This document shows positions 1 to 8,254 of a stretch of 64,000 nucleotides of DNA, in pieces. A program made the position numbers and the translations under genes. How positions within the stretch are numbered: the first letter of the stretch is position 1; the number at the start of each line of letters is the position of its first letter. The notes under the pieces are model-generated. The model did no database searches. It was given only the letters and a program-made list of their open reading frames with translations, and was not told the DNA's origin. Source of the stretch: Marinobacterium iners (GTDB lineage: Bacteria > Pseudomonadota > Gammaproteobacteria > Pseudomonadales > Balneatricaceae); assembly GCF_017310015.1 (NCBI RefSeq), contig NZ_CP022297.1, forward strand, positions 2,976,001 to 3,040,000. Reading direction: 5' to 3'.

Positions 1-761
1 TTTCCCGCACCCTCGAACGCCTTGACCTGATCAAGTCCGAACAGGCCGATGTTGCTGAGTTCATCAGTGATCTGTGCCAGCAGGCTGAACGCACGATTAC
101 CAACACCATTCAAAAGGCGTACCCGCACCACAGCCTGATCGGTGAGTATACGGGTCAACATGCGCCGATTGGTGAAGGCCCAGGCCACTGTGAATGGCAT
201 ATCAGCCCGATTGACAGCCTGACCAACTTCTCCAACGCCCTGCCAATGTTCGCGCTCAGCATCACCGGTTTCGTCAACGGCAAGGCTGAACACTGCGTGG
301 TACTCAACCCCATGTTTGGCGAAGAGTTCACCGCAAGCCGCGGCAAGGGCGCACAGCTGAACGGCAAGCGCCTGCGAGTAAGCAACCGCACCTCACTGGA
401 AGGCGCCATCATCGGTACCGGCTATCACGCACGCAAGAGCGACAAGCCCTGGCTGGAATCTCATGTTCGCATGATGCAGGAAATCATGCAGGCAGGCGCA
501 ACCCTCCACAACAGCGGATCTCCTGTACTGAGCCTGGCCTACACGGCAGCAGGACGGCTGGATGGGTTCTACCAGATCGGTCTCAGCCCTTCAGAGCTGT
601 CGGCAGGACTGCTGCTGATCCGTGAGGCTGGCGGCCTGGTCGGCGACTTCTCTGGCGGCAACAGCTACAGCGAACGCGGCAACCTGGTCACGGCCAACTC
701 CAAGATTCTCAAGGCCTTGCTGCGCACACTGCACCCGGCCACTGCCGAAGGGTTACGCTGA
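1..761 (+). CDS. Inositol monophosphatase family protein, 5'-partial, degenerate active site
   Basis: The frame is open from the left window edge (codons in phase with base 3), so the start lies outside. The fold is inositol monophosphatase/FBPase-like: a GEY motif, then SPIDSLTNF where the family has DPIDGTTNF, then a GKGAQLNG turn and a C-terminal IREAGG. Aligned by eye to human IMPA1, ligand Glu70 is kept, Asp90 is Ser, Asp93 is kept, Gly94-Thr95 are Ser-Leu, and the WD of WDVAGA is replaced by SE. It is probably a paralogue with reduced or different activity rather than a normal SuhB. It converges on purA across a shared terminator. Confidence 0.85.
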   Translation, partial: SRTLERLDLIKSEQADVAEFISDLCQQAERTITNTIQKAYPHHSLIGEYTGQHAPIGEGPGHCEWHISPIDSLTNFSNALPMFALSITGFVNGKAEHCVVLNPMFGEEFTASRGKGAQLNGKRLRVSNRTSLEGAIIGTGYHARKSDKPWLESHVRMMQEIMQAGATLHNSGSPVLSLAYTAAGRLDGFYQIGLSPSELSAGLLLIREAGGLVGDFSGGNSYSERGNLVTANSKILKALLRTLHPATAEGLR

Positions 762-800
762 TTCATTCAGCTCGCTCCTGATCGAGCTTGCTTTAAGCCA

Positions 801-833
801 AAAAAAACCGCATCCCTGGATGCGGTTTTTTTT
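801..833. terminator. Bidirectional intrinsic terminator
   Basis: ACCGCATCC and GGATGCGGT form a tight hairpin flanked by an A-run on the left and a T-run on the right, so it can stop transcription of the rightward phosphatase-like gene and the leftward purA. Confidence 0.85.
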
Positions 834-853
834 CAGCTGCAGATCAGTGAATC

Positions 854-2149
854 TCAGGCATCGAACGGATCACGCAGTACGATGGTCTCGTTACGGTCAG
901 GGCCGGTCGAGATAATATCGATCGGCGCTTCAATCAGCTGCTCAAGACGGGCAATGTATGCCCGCGCATTAGCCGGCAACTCTTCCAGTGTACGTGCACC
1001 AAGGGTCGACTCCTGCCAGCCCGGCACGGTCTCGTAAACCGGCTGAATCTGCTCATAGTCTTCACTGCCGTTAAGCGAAGTCACACTGTTGCCGTTACTG
1101 TCACGGTAGCCCGTACAGATATTGATCTCTTCAAGACCATCCAGCACATCCAGCTTGGTCAGGCAGATACCGGAAACCGAGTTGATCTGAATAGCGTGCT
1201 GCAGTGCCACCGCATCAAACCAGCCACAGCGACGAGCACGCCCCGTGGTTGAGCCAAACTCGTGACCGCGCTCAGCCAACCGCTGCCCCACACCACAATG
1301 CAGCTCGGTCGGGAAAGGCCCGCCACCAACGCGCGTGGTGTAGGCCTTGGTGATACCCAGAATATAGTCCAGATACAGAGGACCAAAGCCGCTTCCGGTT
1401 GAAGTGCCGCCTGCAGTGGTGTTGGACGATGTCACGTAAGGATAGGTGCCGTGATCAATATCCAGCAAGGAGCCCTGTGCGCCCTCAAACATGATGCTCG
1501 CACCCTGTTTGCGCAACTGATGCAGCTTGGCCGTCACATCCGTCATCATCGGCACCAGCGTCTTGGCCATTTCCATGGCTTCATCAAACGCTTGCTGGAA
1601 ATCGACGGCATCTACCTTGTAGTAGTTCTGCAGCACGAAGTTATGGTACTCCAGCACTTCCCGCAGTTTGGTGGCGAAACGCTCAGGATCGGCCATATCA
1701 CCCAAGCGCAGACCACGCCGGGAGACCTTGTCTTCGTATGCCGGGCCGATACCACGACCAGTAGTACCGATCTTGGCATTGCCACGCGCCAACTCACGCG
1801 CCTGATCCAGCGCAACGTGGTAGGGCAAAATCAACGGACAGGCCGGACTCAGCTGCAGACGCTCACGCACCGGCACACCACGCCCTTCCAGCTCAGCAAT
1901 TTCCTTCAGCAAAGCCTCCGGTGACAGCACCACTCCGTTGCCGATCAGACAAAGTACATTTTGACGCAGAATGCCGGATGGAATCAGGTGCAGGACTGTC
2001 TTTTCACCATCAATCACCAGTGTATGGCCTGCGTTATGACCTCCCTGGAAGCGGACTACGGCAGCGACCTGCTCGGTCAGTAGATCAACGATCTTACCCT
2101 TGCCTTCATCACCCCACTGGGTGCCCAGAACAACGACGTTTTTACCCAT
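854..2149 (-). CDS. purA: Adenylosuccinate synthetase
   Basis: This cytosolic enzyme makes adenylosuccinate from IMP, aspartate and GTP, the first committed step to AMP. The 431-residue product matches the family length. Diagnostic stretches are the N-terminal GTQWGDEGKGK nucleotide loop, GRGIGPAYEDK near residue 130, SSNTTAGG, and TRVGGGPFPTE near residue 275. The ATG at 2149 starts directly at the conserved MGKNVVVLG. It lies 41 bases downstream of hisZ in the same direction, the usual arrangement in this group, and its 3' end is closed by the hairpin at 801-833. Confidence 0.98.
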   Translation of the reverse strand: MGKNVVVLGTQWGDEGKGKIVDLLTEQVAAVVRFQGGHNAGHTLVIDGEKTVLHLIPSGILRQNVLCLIGNGVVLSPEALLKEIAELEGRGVPVRERLQLSPACPLILPYHVALDQARELARGNAKIGTTGRGIGPAYEDKVSRRGLRLGDMADPERFATKLREVLEYHNFVLQNYYKVDAVDFQQAFDEAMEMAKTLVPMMTDVTAKLHQLRKQGASIMFEGAQGSLLDIDHGTYPYVTSSNTTAGGTSTGSGFGPLYLDYILGITKAYTTRVGGGPFPTELHCGVGQRLAERGHEFGSTTGRARRCGWFDAVALQHAIQINSVSGICLTKLDVLDGLEEINICTGYRDSNGNSVTSLNGSEDYEQIQPVYETVPGWQESTLGARTLEELPANARAYIARLEQLIEAPIDIISTGPDRNETIVLRDPFDA

Positions 2150-2190
2150 TGCTGTCTCGAATGCTCGTTAGATATCAGAAAAAAATGCGC

Positions 2191-3369
2191 TCAAAGGTCG
2201 ATAACGACCCAGTCACCACCCTTTGGAACCAGCTGCCGCCGGAAGCGACCGGGTTCGGAAATCTCACCATCCAGCTGCTGTACAACTCGCTCACCGGAGG
2301 TACGCAGCAGACGAATCGCCTGTTGCAACGTCTGATCCTCACCTGCGGGAGCCAGCACAGCGTTGGTGTTGGCAGCAGGCCGGGAAGCAGACAGGTCAAT
2401 CAAAGTTTTCAGGTCAGCACTGAAGCCGGTTGCCGGGCGGGCACGGCCAAAATCACGACCGATGTTGTCATAACGTCCACCCTTGGCAAGCGCCTGACCA
2501 TAGCTGGGAGTATATGCCGCGAACACCACACCTGTGTGGTAGTGGTAGCCGCGCAACTCACTCAGATCAAAATAGGTTGATACACCCTCACAGCGCAGCA
2601 CAACACGTTGCGCCAATGTGTCCAGCGCATCAACTGCACGCACAAGCTCAACATCGCTGGCAAACAAGTCACGCGCACGCGCCAAGACATCCACCGAGCC
2701 ATTCAAGCGAGGCAACGTCTGTAACCAGGTAGTTGAGCGATCATCCAGCCCGAGTGCGGCAACAAACCGATCAATCTCAGGCAGTGCCTTGCGCTGCAGC
2801 ATATCCTGATAGTCAGCCTGCTGCTGTTGATTCAACTGACACAGCTGCATCAGCCGACTGAATACCGCTACATGACCCAGGTCCAGGCTGATTGGCCCGG
2901 CAACACCTACCGCCGACAGCGTTTCCAGCATTAGTGCAATCACCTCAACATCACTGTCGGGGCCCGCATGGCCGTAAAGCTCCGCACCCAGCTGGACCGG
3001 GTTGCGAGAAGCCAGCATATTGGTGGGATGAGTGTGCAGTACCGAGCCACAGTAGCAGAGGCGACTGGGGCCTTCCGTACGAAGACGATGGGCATCAATG
3101 CGTGCTACCTGGGGTGTCATGTCAGCGCGTACGCCCAGTGTATGCCCACTGATACCATCGGTGACCTTGAAGGTATTGAGATCCAGATCATGCCCTACGC
3201 CAGTCAGCAGGGACTCCAGATGCTCTGCAATGGGCGGCATGACCAGGTCGTACCCCCAGCTGTCATAAAGATCCAGCACTTTGCGCCGCATCAGCTCCAC
3301 CTGCCGCGCCTGTGGCGGCAGCAGCTCCATAATTCCGTCGGGCAGCAACCAGCGATCTGCCAAGGCCAT
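2191..3369 (-). CDS. hisZ: ATP phosphoribosyltransferase regulatory subunit
   Basis: A 392-residue histidyl-tRNA-synthetase-like protein that partners short-form HisG in the first step of histidine synthesis. The class II synthetase-like core begins with LPDGIMELLPPQA and contains VRADMTPQVARIDAHR and a C-terminal GGRYDN. The length fits HisZ rather than a full HisRS with an anticodon-binding domain. hisG is not in the window. The gene sits between hflC and purA on the same strand. Two hairpins separate it from hflC, so it probably has its own promoter in 3370-3400. Confidence 0.95.
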   Translation of the reverse strand: MALADRWLLPDGIMELLPPQARQVELMRRKVLDLYDSWGYDLVMPPIAEHLESLLTGVGHDLDLNTFKVTDGISGHTLGVRADMTPQVARIDAHRLRTEGPSRLCYCGSVLHTHPTNMLASRNPVQLGAELYGHAGPDSDVEVIALMLETLSAVGVAGPISLDLGHVAVFSRLMQLCQLNQQQQADYQDMLQRKALPEIDRFVAALGLDDRSTTWLQTLPRLNGSVDVLARARDLFASDVELVRAVDALDTLAQRVVLRCEGVSTYFDLSELRGYHYHTGVVFAAYTPSYGQALAKGGRYDNIGRDFGRARPATGFSADLKTLIDLSASRPAANTNAVLAPAGEDQTLQQAIRLLRTSGERVVQQLDGEISEPGRFRRQLVPKGGDWVVIDL

Positions 3370-3403
3370 GCATTACTCCGCTGTCATCAGTTGATCTGAA
3401 TCA

Positions 3404-3429
3404 CAAAAAAACCGGGCACAAACCCGGTT
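3404..3429 (-). terminator. Intrinsic terminator downstream of hflC
   Basis: Read on the minus strand, AACCGGG-loop-CCCGGTT is followed by a run of seven T, a classic terminator at the end of the hfq-hflX-hflK-hflC run. Confidence 0.85.
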
Positions 3430-3445
3430 GTTCAACTATACCATG

Positions 3446-3472
3446 AAACCGGGTGCCAAAGGCACCCGGTTT
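3446..3472 (-). terminator. Second hairpin of a tandem terminator
   Basis: A perfect 12-bp stem (AAACCGGGTGCC with its complement) around an AAA loop lies between the hflC stop and the stronger terminator at 3404-3429. It shares the CCGGGT core with its neighbour, so the two look like a duplicated terminator. Confidence 0.7.
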
Positions 3473-3492
3473 TGGGCAACAGTCACTTTACC

Positions 3493-4368
3493 TTATTGGT
3501 TTCCGGTCGCACTGTTCAGATAACGGAAGAATTCGCTCTTCGGATCCAGCACGAACAGGTCACCTGCTCCAGAGAAAGCCTCACGGTAGGCATTGAGGCT
3601 ACGGTAAAAGCCGTAGAACTCAGCATCACGATTAAACGCCTCAGCATAGATTCCCGCTGCCTCGGCATCACCTTCGCCGCGCACAATTTCGGCTTCACGG
3701 AAAGCATCCGCCAGGATCACCGTACGCTGACGATCCGCATCAGCACGAATACCCTCGGCAAGCTCCTTACCGCGTGAGCGCAACTCTCGCGCCAAACGCA
3801 GACGCTCGGTCCGCATACGCTCATATACGGAGGAAGAAACTTCCTGCGGCAGCTCGATACGCTTGACACGCACATCGATGACTTCGATACCGAGCTCATT
3901 CTGCGCCAGCTGGCTCAGTGCACGAATGACCGCACCCATCACCTCTTCACGAGCACCTGAAACCACCTCGGTCAACGTGCGCTCACCGAACTGGTTACGC
4001 AGACTGGTTTCGATGCGGCTTGAAAGCAGATCAGCCGCCCGGAACTCGTCACCGGATGTCGCAGTATAGTATTTCTCTACATTATCAATGCGCCACTTGA
4101 CGAAGGAATCCACGATAAGACGTTTTTTCTCCAGCGTCAGGAACGCCTGTGGACGTGCATCCAACGTCATGATACGCCCTTCGAACTTGCGAATGGTGTT
4201 CACGAACGGAATTTTGAAATGCAGGCCCGGCTTGATATCAGCCTCAACCACCTCACCAAAGCGCAGCTTAATTGCCCGCTCGGTTTCCTTGATGATGTAA
4301 ACGGACTTGGAGCCCACCATGACGACCAGCAGAAGGGCGATCAGCCCAAACAATGTTGTCGGTTTCAT
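3493..4368 (-). CDS. hflC: HflC, inner-membrane regulator of FtsH
   Basis: An SPFH/band-7 protein of 291 residues that assembles with HflK around the FtsH protease and faces the periplasm. Residues 6-24 form a single N-terminal membrane anchor, followed by ETERAIKLRFGEV and a long helical tail rich in Arg, Glu and Ala. Its ATG shares one base with the hflK stop (TAATG), so the two are translationally coupled. The partner gene is directly upstream. Confidence 0.96.
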   Translation of the reverse strand: MKPTTLFGLIALLLVVMVGSKSVYIIKETERAIKLRFGEVVEADIKPGLHFKIPFVNTIRKFEGRIMTLDARPQAFLTLEKKRLIVDSFVKWRIDNVEKYYTATSGDEFRAADLLSSRIETSLRNQFGERTLTEVVSGAREEVMGAVIRALSQLAQNELGIEVIDVRVKRIELPQEVSSSVYERMRTERLRLARELRSRGKELAEGIRADADRQRTVILADAFREAEIVRGEGDAEAAGIYAEAFNRDAEFYGFYRSLNAYREAFSGAGDLFVLDPKSEFFRYLNSATGNQ

Positions 4369-5576
4369 TAGCGCCCCTCCCTCAGGCCAGAGGTTGTCTG
4401 AGCACGCTGACGCGCCTCCTGCAGTACCTGCTCAGCCAGCTGATTCAGGGTATTTTCATCCAACCTGACTGGCCTTCCAGACGTATCGCGCAACGGCTGC
4501 TGCTCCGTCAAGCGATCCAGTGGCAGGTACATCATGTTATTACCCCCTTCCACATCGACCATCACCTTACCGGTACGGCTCAGCACATCCTGCAAGGTAT
4601 CGATGTACAGACGCTCACGCGTTACCTCTGGCGCCTTGGTATACTCGGTCAGAAGTGCCGTGAAGCGACTGGCTTCACCCGTTGCCTTGGCAACAACCTC
4701 CTCACGGTAGGCATTGGATTCTTCCATCAAACGCTGCGCCTGACCCCTTGCCTCAGGAATAATACCGTTGGCATAGGCCTGAGCTTCGTTGATTACACGC
4801 TGTTCGTCTTCTCGCGCCTTGATCACATCATCAAACGCATCCTGCACCTGGCGAGGTGCCTGAGCATTCTTGATGTTAACCTTGGAGATCTGCAGACCCG
4901 TCGAATAATCTTCCATGTAGCGCTGCAAGCGTGCCTGCACCTGCAGGGCGAGGGTGTCACGCCCTTCCGTCAGAATACCGTGCATCTCGGAAGTACCGAC
5001 CACATGACGCAGCGCCGACTCCGAAGACTGTGCCAGACTGTCGCTCGGGTCACGAATCTTGAGAATGTACATGACCGGGTCCGCCACCACATACTGAACG
5101 GTCATATCGACATCAACGATATTTTCATCTTCAGTCAGCATCAACGAGCGATGGTCATAGGAACGGATACGGGTGGTATTCACCTTGGTAACATCATCGA
5201 TCAGCGGCGGATTCCACTGCAGACCCGGCTGTACCGTGTCGTGGTATTTGCCAAGGCGCAGCACGATACCACGCTCCTGCTGGTCGACGGTGTAGAACCC
5301 CATACCTGCCCAAAACAGGGCTGCCAGTACGATGATGACAACAAAGAAGCCGCCACCTGCAGCCTTGCTCGGCCCCTTGCCCGAACCGCCACCGGAGCCA
5401 CCTTTCTTCTTGCCGCCCCCAAAGATACCGCCCAGGCGATCCTGCAGCTTGCGCAGCGCCTCATCGATATCAGGCGGACCCTGATCATTACCACCACCAC
5501 GCTTGCCGCGATTATCACCGCCGCCACTCCAGGGGTCATGGTTATTGCCATTCCCGCCGGGCTCATTCCAGGCCAT
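4368..5576 (-). CDS. hflK: HflK, inner-membrane regulator of FtsH
   Basis: The SPFH/band-7 partner of HflC, 402 residues. The first 75 residues are a Gly/Asn/Lys-rich cytoplasmic segment, then a membrane helix (about 78-98, FFVVIIVLAALFWAGMG), then the band-7 domain with VDQQERGIVLRLGKY. A coiled-coil-like stretch near 260-310 (DAFDDVIKAREDEQRVINEA) is typical of the ring-forming stalk. It lies 66 bases from hflX and overlaps hflC by one base. Confidence 0.96.
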   Translation of the reverse strand: MAWNEPGGNGNNHDPWSGGGDNRGKRGGGNDQGPPDIDEALRKLQDRLGGIFGGGKKKGGSGGGSGKGPSKAAGGGFFVVIIVLAALFWAGMGFYTVDQQERGIVLRLGKYHDTVQPGLQWNPPLIDDVTKVNTTRIRSYDHRSLMLTEDENIVDVDMTVQYVVADPVMYILKIRDPSDSLAQSSESALRHVVGTSEMHGILTEGRDTLALQVQARLQRYMEDYSTGLQISKVNIKNAQAPRQVQDAFDDVIKAREDEQRVINEAQAYANGIIPEARGQAQRLMEESNAYREEVVAKATGEASRFTALLTEYTKAPEVTRERLYIDTLQDVLSRTGKVMVDVEGGNNMMYLPLDRLTEQQPLRDTSGRPVRLDENTLNQLAEQVLQEARQRAQTTSGLREGR

Positions 5577-5642
5577 AGTGCTCTCCGTACTAAACCGCTT
5601 GATTAACTGTATTGGATATCATTGTCGCCGCAACCGACCCGC

Positions 5643-6941
5643 TTAGTCGACCCCTTGCGGCAGGTATTGTTCCTGATCAATCCCCAGACGACTGAGTATC
5701 CGTCTGAAATCTTTCACCTGCAGCCTTACCTCCAGCTGCATCTGGCCGCTGTCATCCACCTCTTCAGTAACCACTGCGCCCTGCGCATACAGCTGCGAAC
5801 GCAGACCTCCCTGCCTTGGTGTCAGGGTCAGCTTCTGGTGGAACATCTCTTCACCCAGGCGTTCGCTGATTGCCGCCAGCAACAGGTCAATACCTTCGCC
5901 GCTGACCGCCGACACCCACACCCGCCAAGGCACTCCGTTCTCGTCTCGGTCTATGCGCGGCTGCGCATCCGGCAATTGATCAATCTTGTTGTACACCTGT
6001 AGTACGGGGACTTCTGCCGCACCGATCTCTTCCAGCACCGCTTCAACCTGCTCGATGTGACCCAGGCGCTCTTCGTCATAGCTATCGATCACGTGCAGCA
6101 GAAGACCCGCTTCAGTGGTTTCCTGCAAGGTAGCACGAAAAGCCTCGACCAGCTTGTGCGGCAAGTGACGAATGAATCCCACCGTATCCGCCAGAATAGC
6201 CGGCCCCACATCAGCCAGCTCAATCTTGCGCAGCGTTGGGTCCAGCGTTGCGAACAGCTGATCAGCGGCATAGACACTGGCCGTAGTTAGACGATTAAAC
6301 AGGGTAGACTTGCCAGCGTTGGTATACCCCACCAGAGAGATGGTGGGTATTTCCGAGCGTTTTCGTGCCCGCCGCCCCTGCTCACGCTGCTTGCGCACCC
6401 TTTCCAGTCGCTTGAGAATGGACTTGATGCGAACGCGTAACAGACGACGGTCGGTTTCGAGCTGGGTTTCACCAGGACCACGCAGGCCGATACCGCCCTT
6501 CTGTCGCTCCAGGTGAGTCCAGCCTCGCACCAGTCGGGTGGACATGTGCTCAAGTTGAGCCAGCTCGACCTGCAGCTTACCTTCATGGGTACGCGCACGC
6601 TGGGCAAAGATATCCAAAATCAGGCCGGTACGGTCCAGTACACGACACTGCAGCTCACGCTCCAGGTTACGTTCCTGTGCCGGGCTCAAGGAATGATTGA
6701 AGATCACCAGCTCGGCTTCGTGCTCACGCACAAGATTACCAAGCTCCTCCACCTTGCCTTTACCAAGAAAGAATTTGGGACTGGGATCGGCGCGCGACCC
6801 GGTCAGAAACTCAACCGGATCGGCCCCGGCTGACAATGCCAGCTCTTCAAGTTCACGGGGGTTTTCGCGATCAGCCTCACGGGCCAGTTCGATATGGACG
6901 AGGATCGCGCGCTCGCCAGATTCAGGACGTTCGAAAAACAA
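5643..6941 (-). CDS. hflX: Ribosome-associated GTPase HflX
   Basis: An Obg-HflX superfamily GTPase of 432 residues that binds and splits stalled 70S ribosomes. An N-terminal HflX domain (LTGSRADPSPKFFLGKGK) is followed by a coiled linker (LERVRKQREQGRRARKR) and a G domain with GYTNAGKS, DTVGFIRHLP and NKID. It lies 8 bases after hfq and in the same direction, the conserved hfq-hflX-hflK-hflC order. Confidence 0.97.
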   Translation of the reverse strand: MFFERPESGERAILVHIELAREADRENPRELEELALSAGADPVEFLTGSRADPSPKFFLGKGKVEELGNLVREHEAELVIFNHSLSPAQERNLERELQCRVLDRTGLILDIFAQRARTHEGKLQVELAQLEHMSTRLVRGWTHLERQKGGIGLRGPGETQLETDRRLLRVRIKSILKRLERVRKQREQGRRARKRSEIPTISLVGYTNAGKSTLFNRLTTASVYAADQLFATLDPTLRKIELADVGPAILADTVGFIRHLPHKLVEAFRATLQETTEAGLLLHVIDSYDEERLGHIEQVEAVLEEIGAAEVPVLQVYNKIDQLPDAQPRIDRDENGVPWRVWVSAVSGEGIDLLLAAISERLGEEMFHQKLTLTPRQGGLRSQLYAQGAVVTEEVDDSGQMQLEVRLQVKDFRRILSRLGIDQEQYLPQGVD

Positions 6942-6949
6942 TTAATACC

Positions 6950-7189
6950 TCATTCAGCAGGCTTTTCATCGGCCACAGGCAGCTTGACCGGACGCGAAGG
7001 CACTACTGTGGAAATGGCATGTTTATAAACCATCTGACTGACGGTATTTTTCAGCAAAATCACGAACTGATCGAAAGACTCAATCTGTCCCTGCAGCTTG
7101 ATGCCGTTTACCAGAAAAATGGATACCGGAACGCGTTCCTTACGCAGAACATTAAGATAAGGGTCTTGTAGTGATTGCCCTTTTGACAT
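6950..7189 (-). CDS. hfq: RNA chaperone Hfq
   Basis: A 79-residue Sm-like protein that forms hexamers and pairs small RNAs with mRNAs. The start MSKGQSLQDPYLNVLRKE, the Sm1 motif FLVNGIKLQGQIESFDQF and the Sm2 YKHAIST are all intact. The C-terminal tail is short (about 13 residues after the Sm fold) and lacks the long disordered tail of the enterobacterial protein. A purine-rich AAGGAG lies just upstream of the ATG. The 117-base gap to miaA may hold its own promoter. Confidence 0.98.
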   Translation of the reverse strand: MSKGQSLQDPYLNVLRKERVPVSIFLVNGIKLQGQIESFDQFVILLKNTVSQMVYKHAISTVVPSRPVKLPVADEKPAE

Positions 7190-7306
7190 TGCAAACTCCT
7201 TCCAGAATGGATAGCTGTTTATGTAGTTGTAATTAATTCTATTGTTACTGACCCGGCATCATACACCTGTATGCACAGAGTTTGCGCGCGATCATACCGC
7301 AATTCA

Positions 7307-8254
7307 TTATATAACGGCAGGGTCCGCGAGTTTCAAGGCATGGGAAACTAAATTCGACGCCTCACTGTCAAGCCAATTCACATCCGGCCAACTGCGCAAC
7401 CAGGTCAATTGCCGCTTTGCCAACTGTCGCGTAGCCACTACCCCTTTGTAACGCATGGTGTCGCGATCATATTCATCGCTGAACCAGGACCACATCTGTC
7501 GATAGCCAACACAACGAATTGATGGCATCCGTTCATGCAGATCACCTCGCTCCCATAGCTGCCGCACCTCCTCTTCGAAACCGGCTGCCAGCATCAGATC
7601 AAAACGCTGTTCAATTCGCTGATGCAACCTGGAGCGATCCTGCGGCATGAGCGCCAGCGGCAAAATATCAAATGGCAGCTTTGCCTCAGCCTGTTCTCGC
7701 CAGTGATCGCTGATCGCCCTGCCCGTCAATTCAAACACCTCCAGCGCCCGCTGCAGCCGCTGAGCATCGGTTGGCTTGAGTCGACGTGCACCCTCGGGAT
7801 CCACCTCAGCCAGGCGCTTATGCATGGCCGGCCAGCCCAGCTCGGCAGCTTCAGCCTCAAGCCGAGCACGCAATTTCGGATCCGCCTCTGGCAGGTTGGC
7901 CAAGCCCTGCTGAAGAGCATTGAAATACAGCATGGTCCCCCCCACCAACAGCGGTATCCGCCCACGCGACTGAATATCGGCAATCTCTGCCAATGCATCC
8001 GCCCTGAACTGCGCCGCCGAGTAAGCCTCTGCCGGATCCAGAATATCCACCAGTCTGTGAGGATAGGCTCGCAGCTCATCCGGGGTGGGCTTGGCGGTAC
8101 CGATATCCATATCTCGGTAGATCATGGCCGAGTCGACGCTGATCAGATCACAGGGCAATGTGTCACACAGCCTCATGGCCAGATCCGTCTTACCCGACGC
8201 AGTCGGTCCCATCACAAAAATCACCCGAGGCCGGTTCACGCTCAACTGTTGCAT
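7307..8254 (-). CDS. miaA: tRNA dimethylallyltransferase
   Basis: Transfers a dimethylallyl group to A37 of tRNAs that read UNN codons. The 315-residue protein has the P-loop GPTASGKTDLA, the substrate-binding DSAMIYRDMDIGTAKP, and the C-terminal TRQLAKRQLTWLR. The ATG shares one base with the mutL stop (TAATG), so the genes are coupled as in many gammaproteobacteria. Confidence 0.97.
   Translation of the reverse strand: MQQLSVNRPRVIFVMGPTASGKTDLAMRLCDTLPCDLISVDSAMIYRDMDIGTAKPTPDELRAYPHRLVDILDPAEAYSAAQFRADALAEIADIQSRGRIPLLVGGTMLYFNALQQGLANLPEADPKLRARLEAEAAELGWPAMHKRLAEVDPEGARRLKPTDAQRLQRALEVFELTGRAISDHWREQAEAKLPFDILPLALMPQDRSRLHQRIEQRFDLMLAAGFEEEVRQLWERGDLHERMPSIRCVGYRQMWSWFSDEYDRDTMRYKGVVATRQLAKRQLTWLRSWPDVNWLDSEASNLVSHALKLADPAVI

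Noticed and set aside
4353..5606. A 417-codon open frame on the plus strand
   Set aside because: Antisense shadow of hflK.
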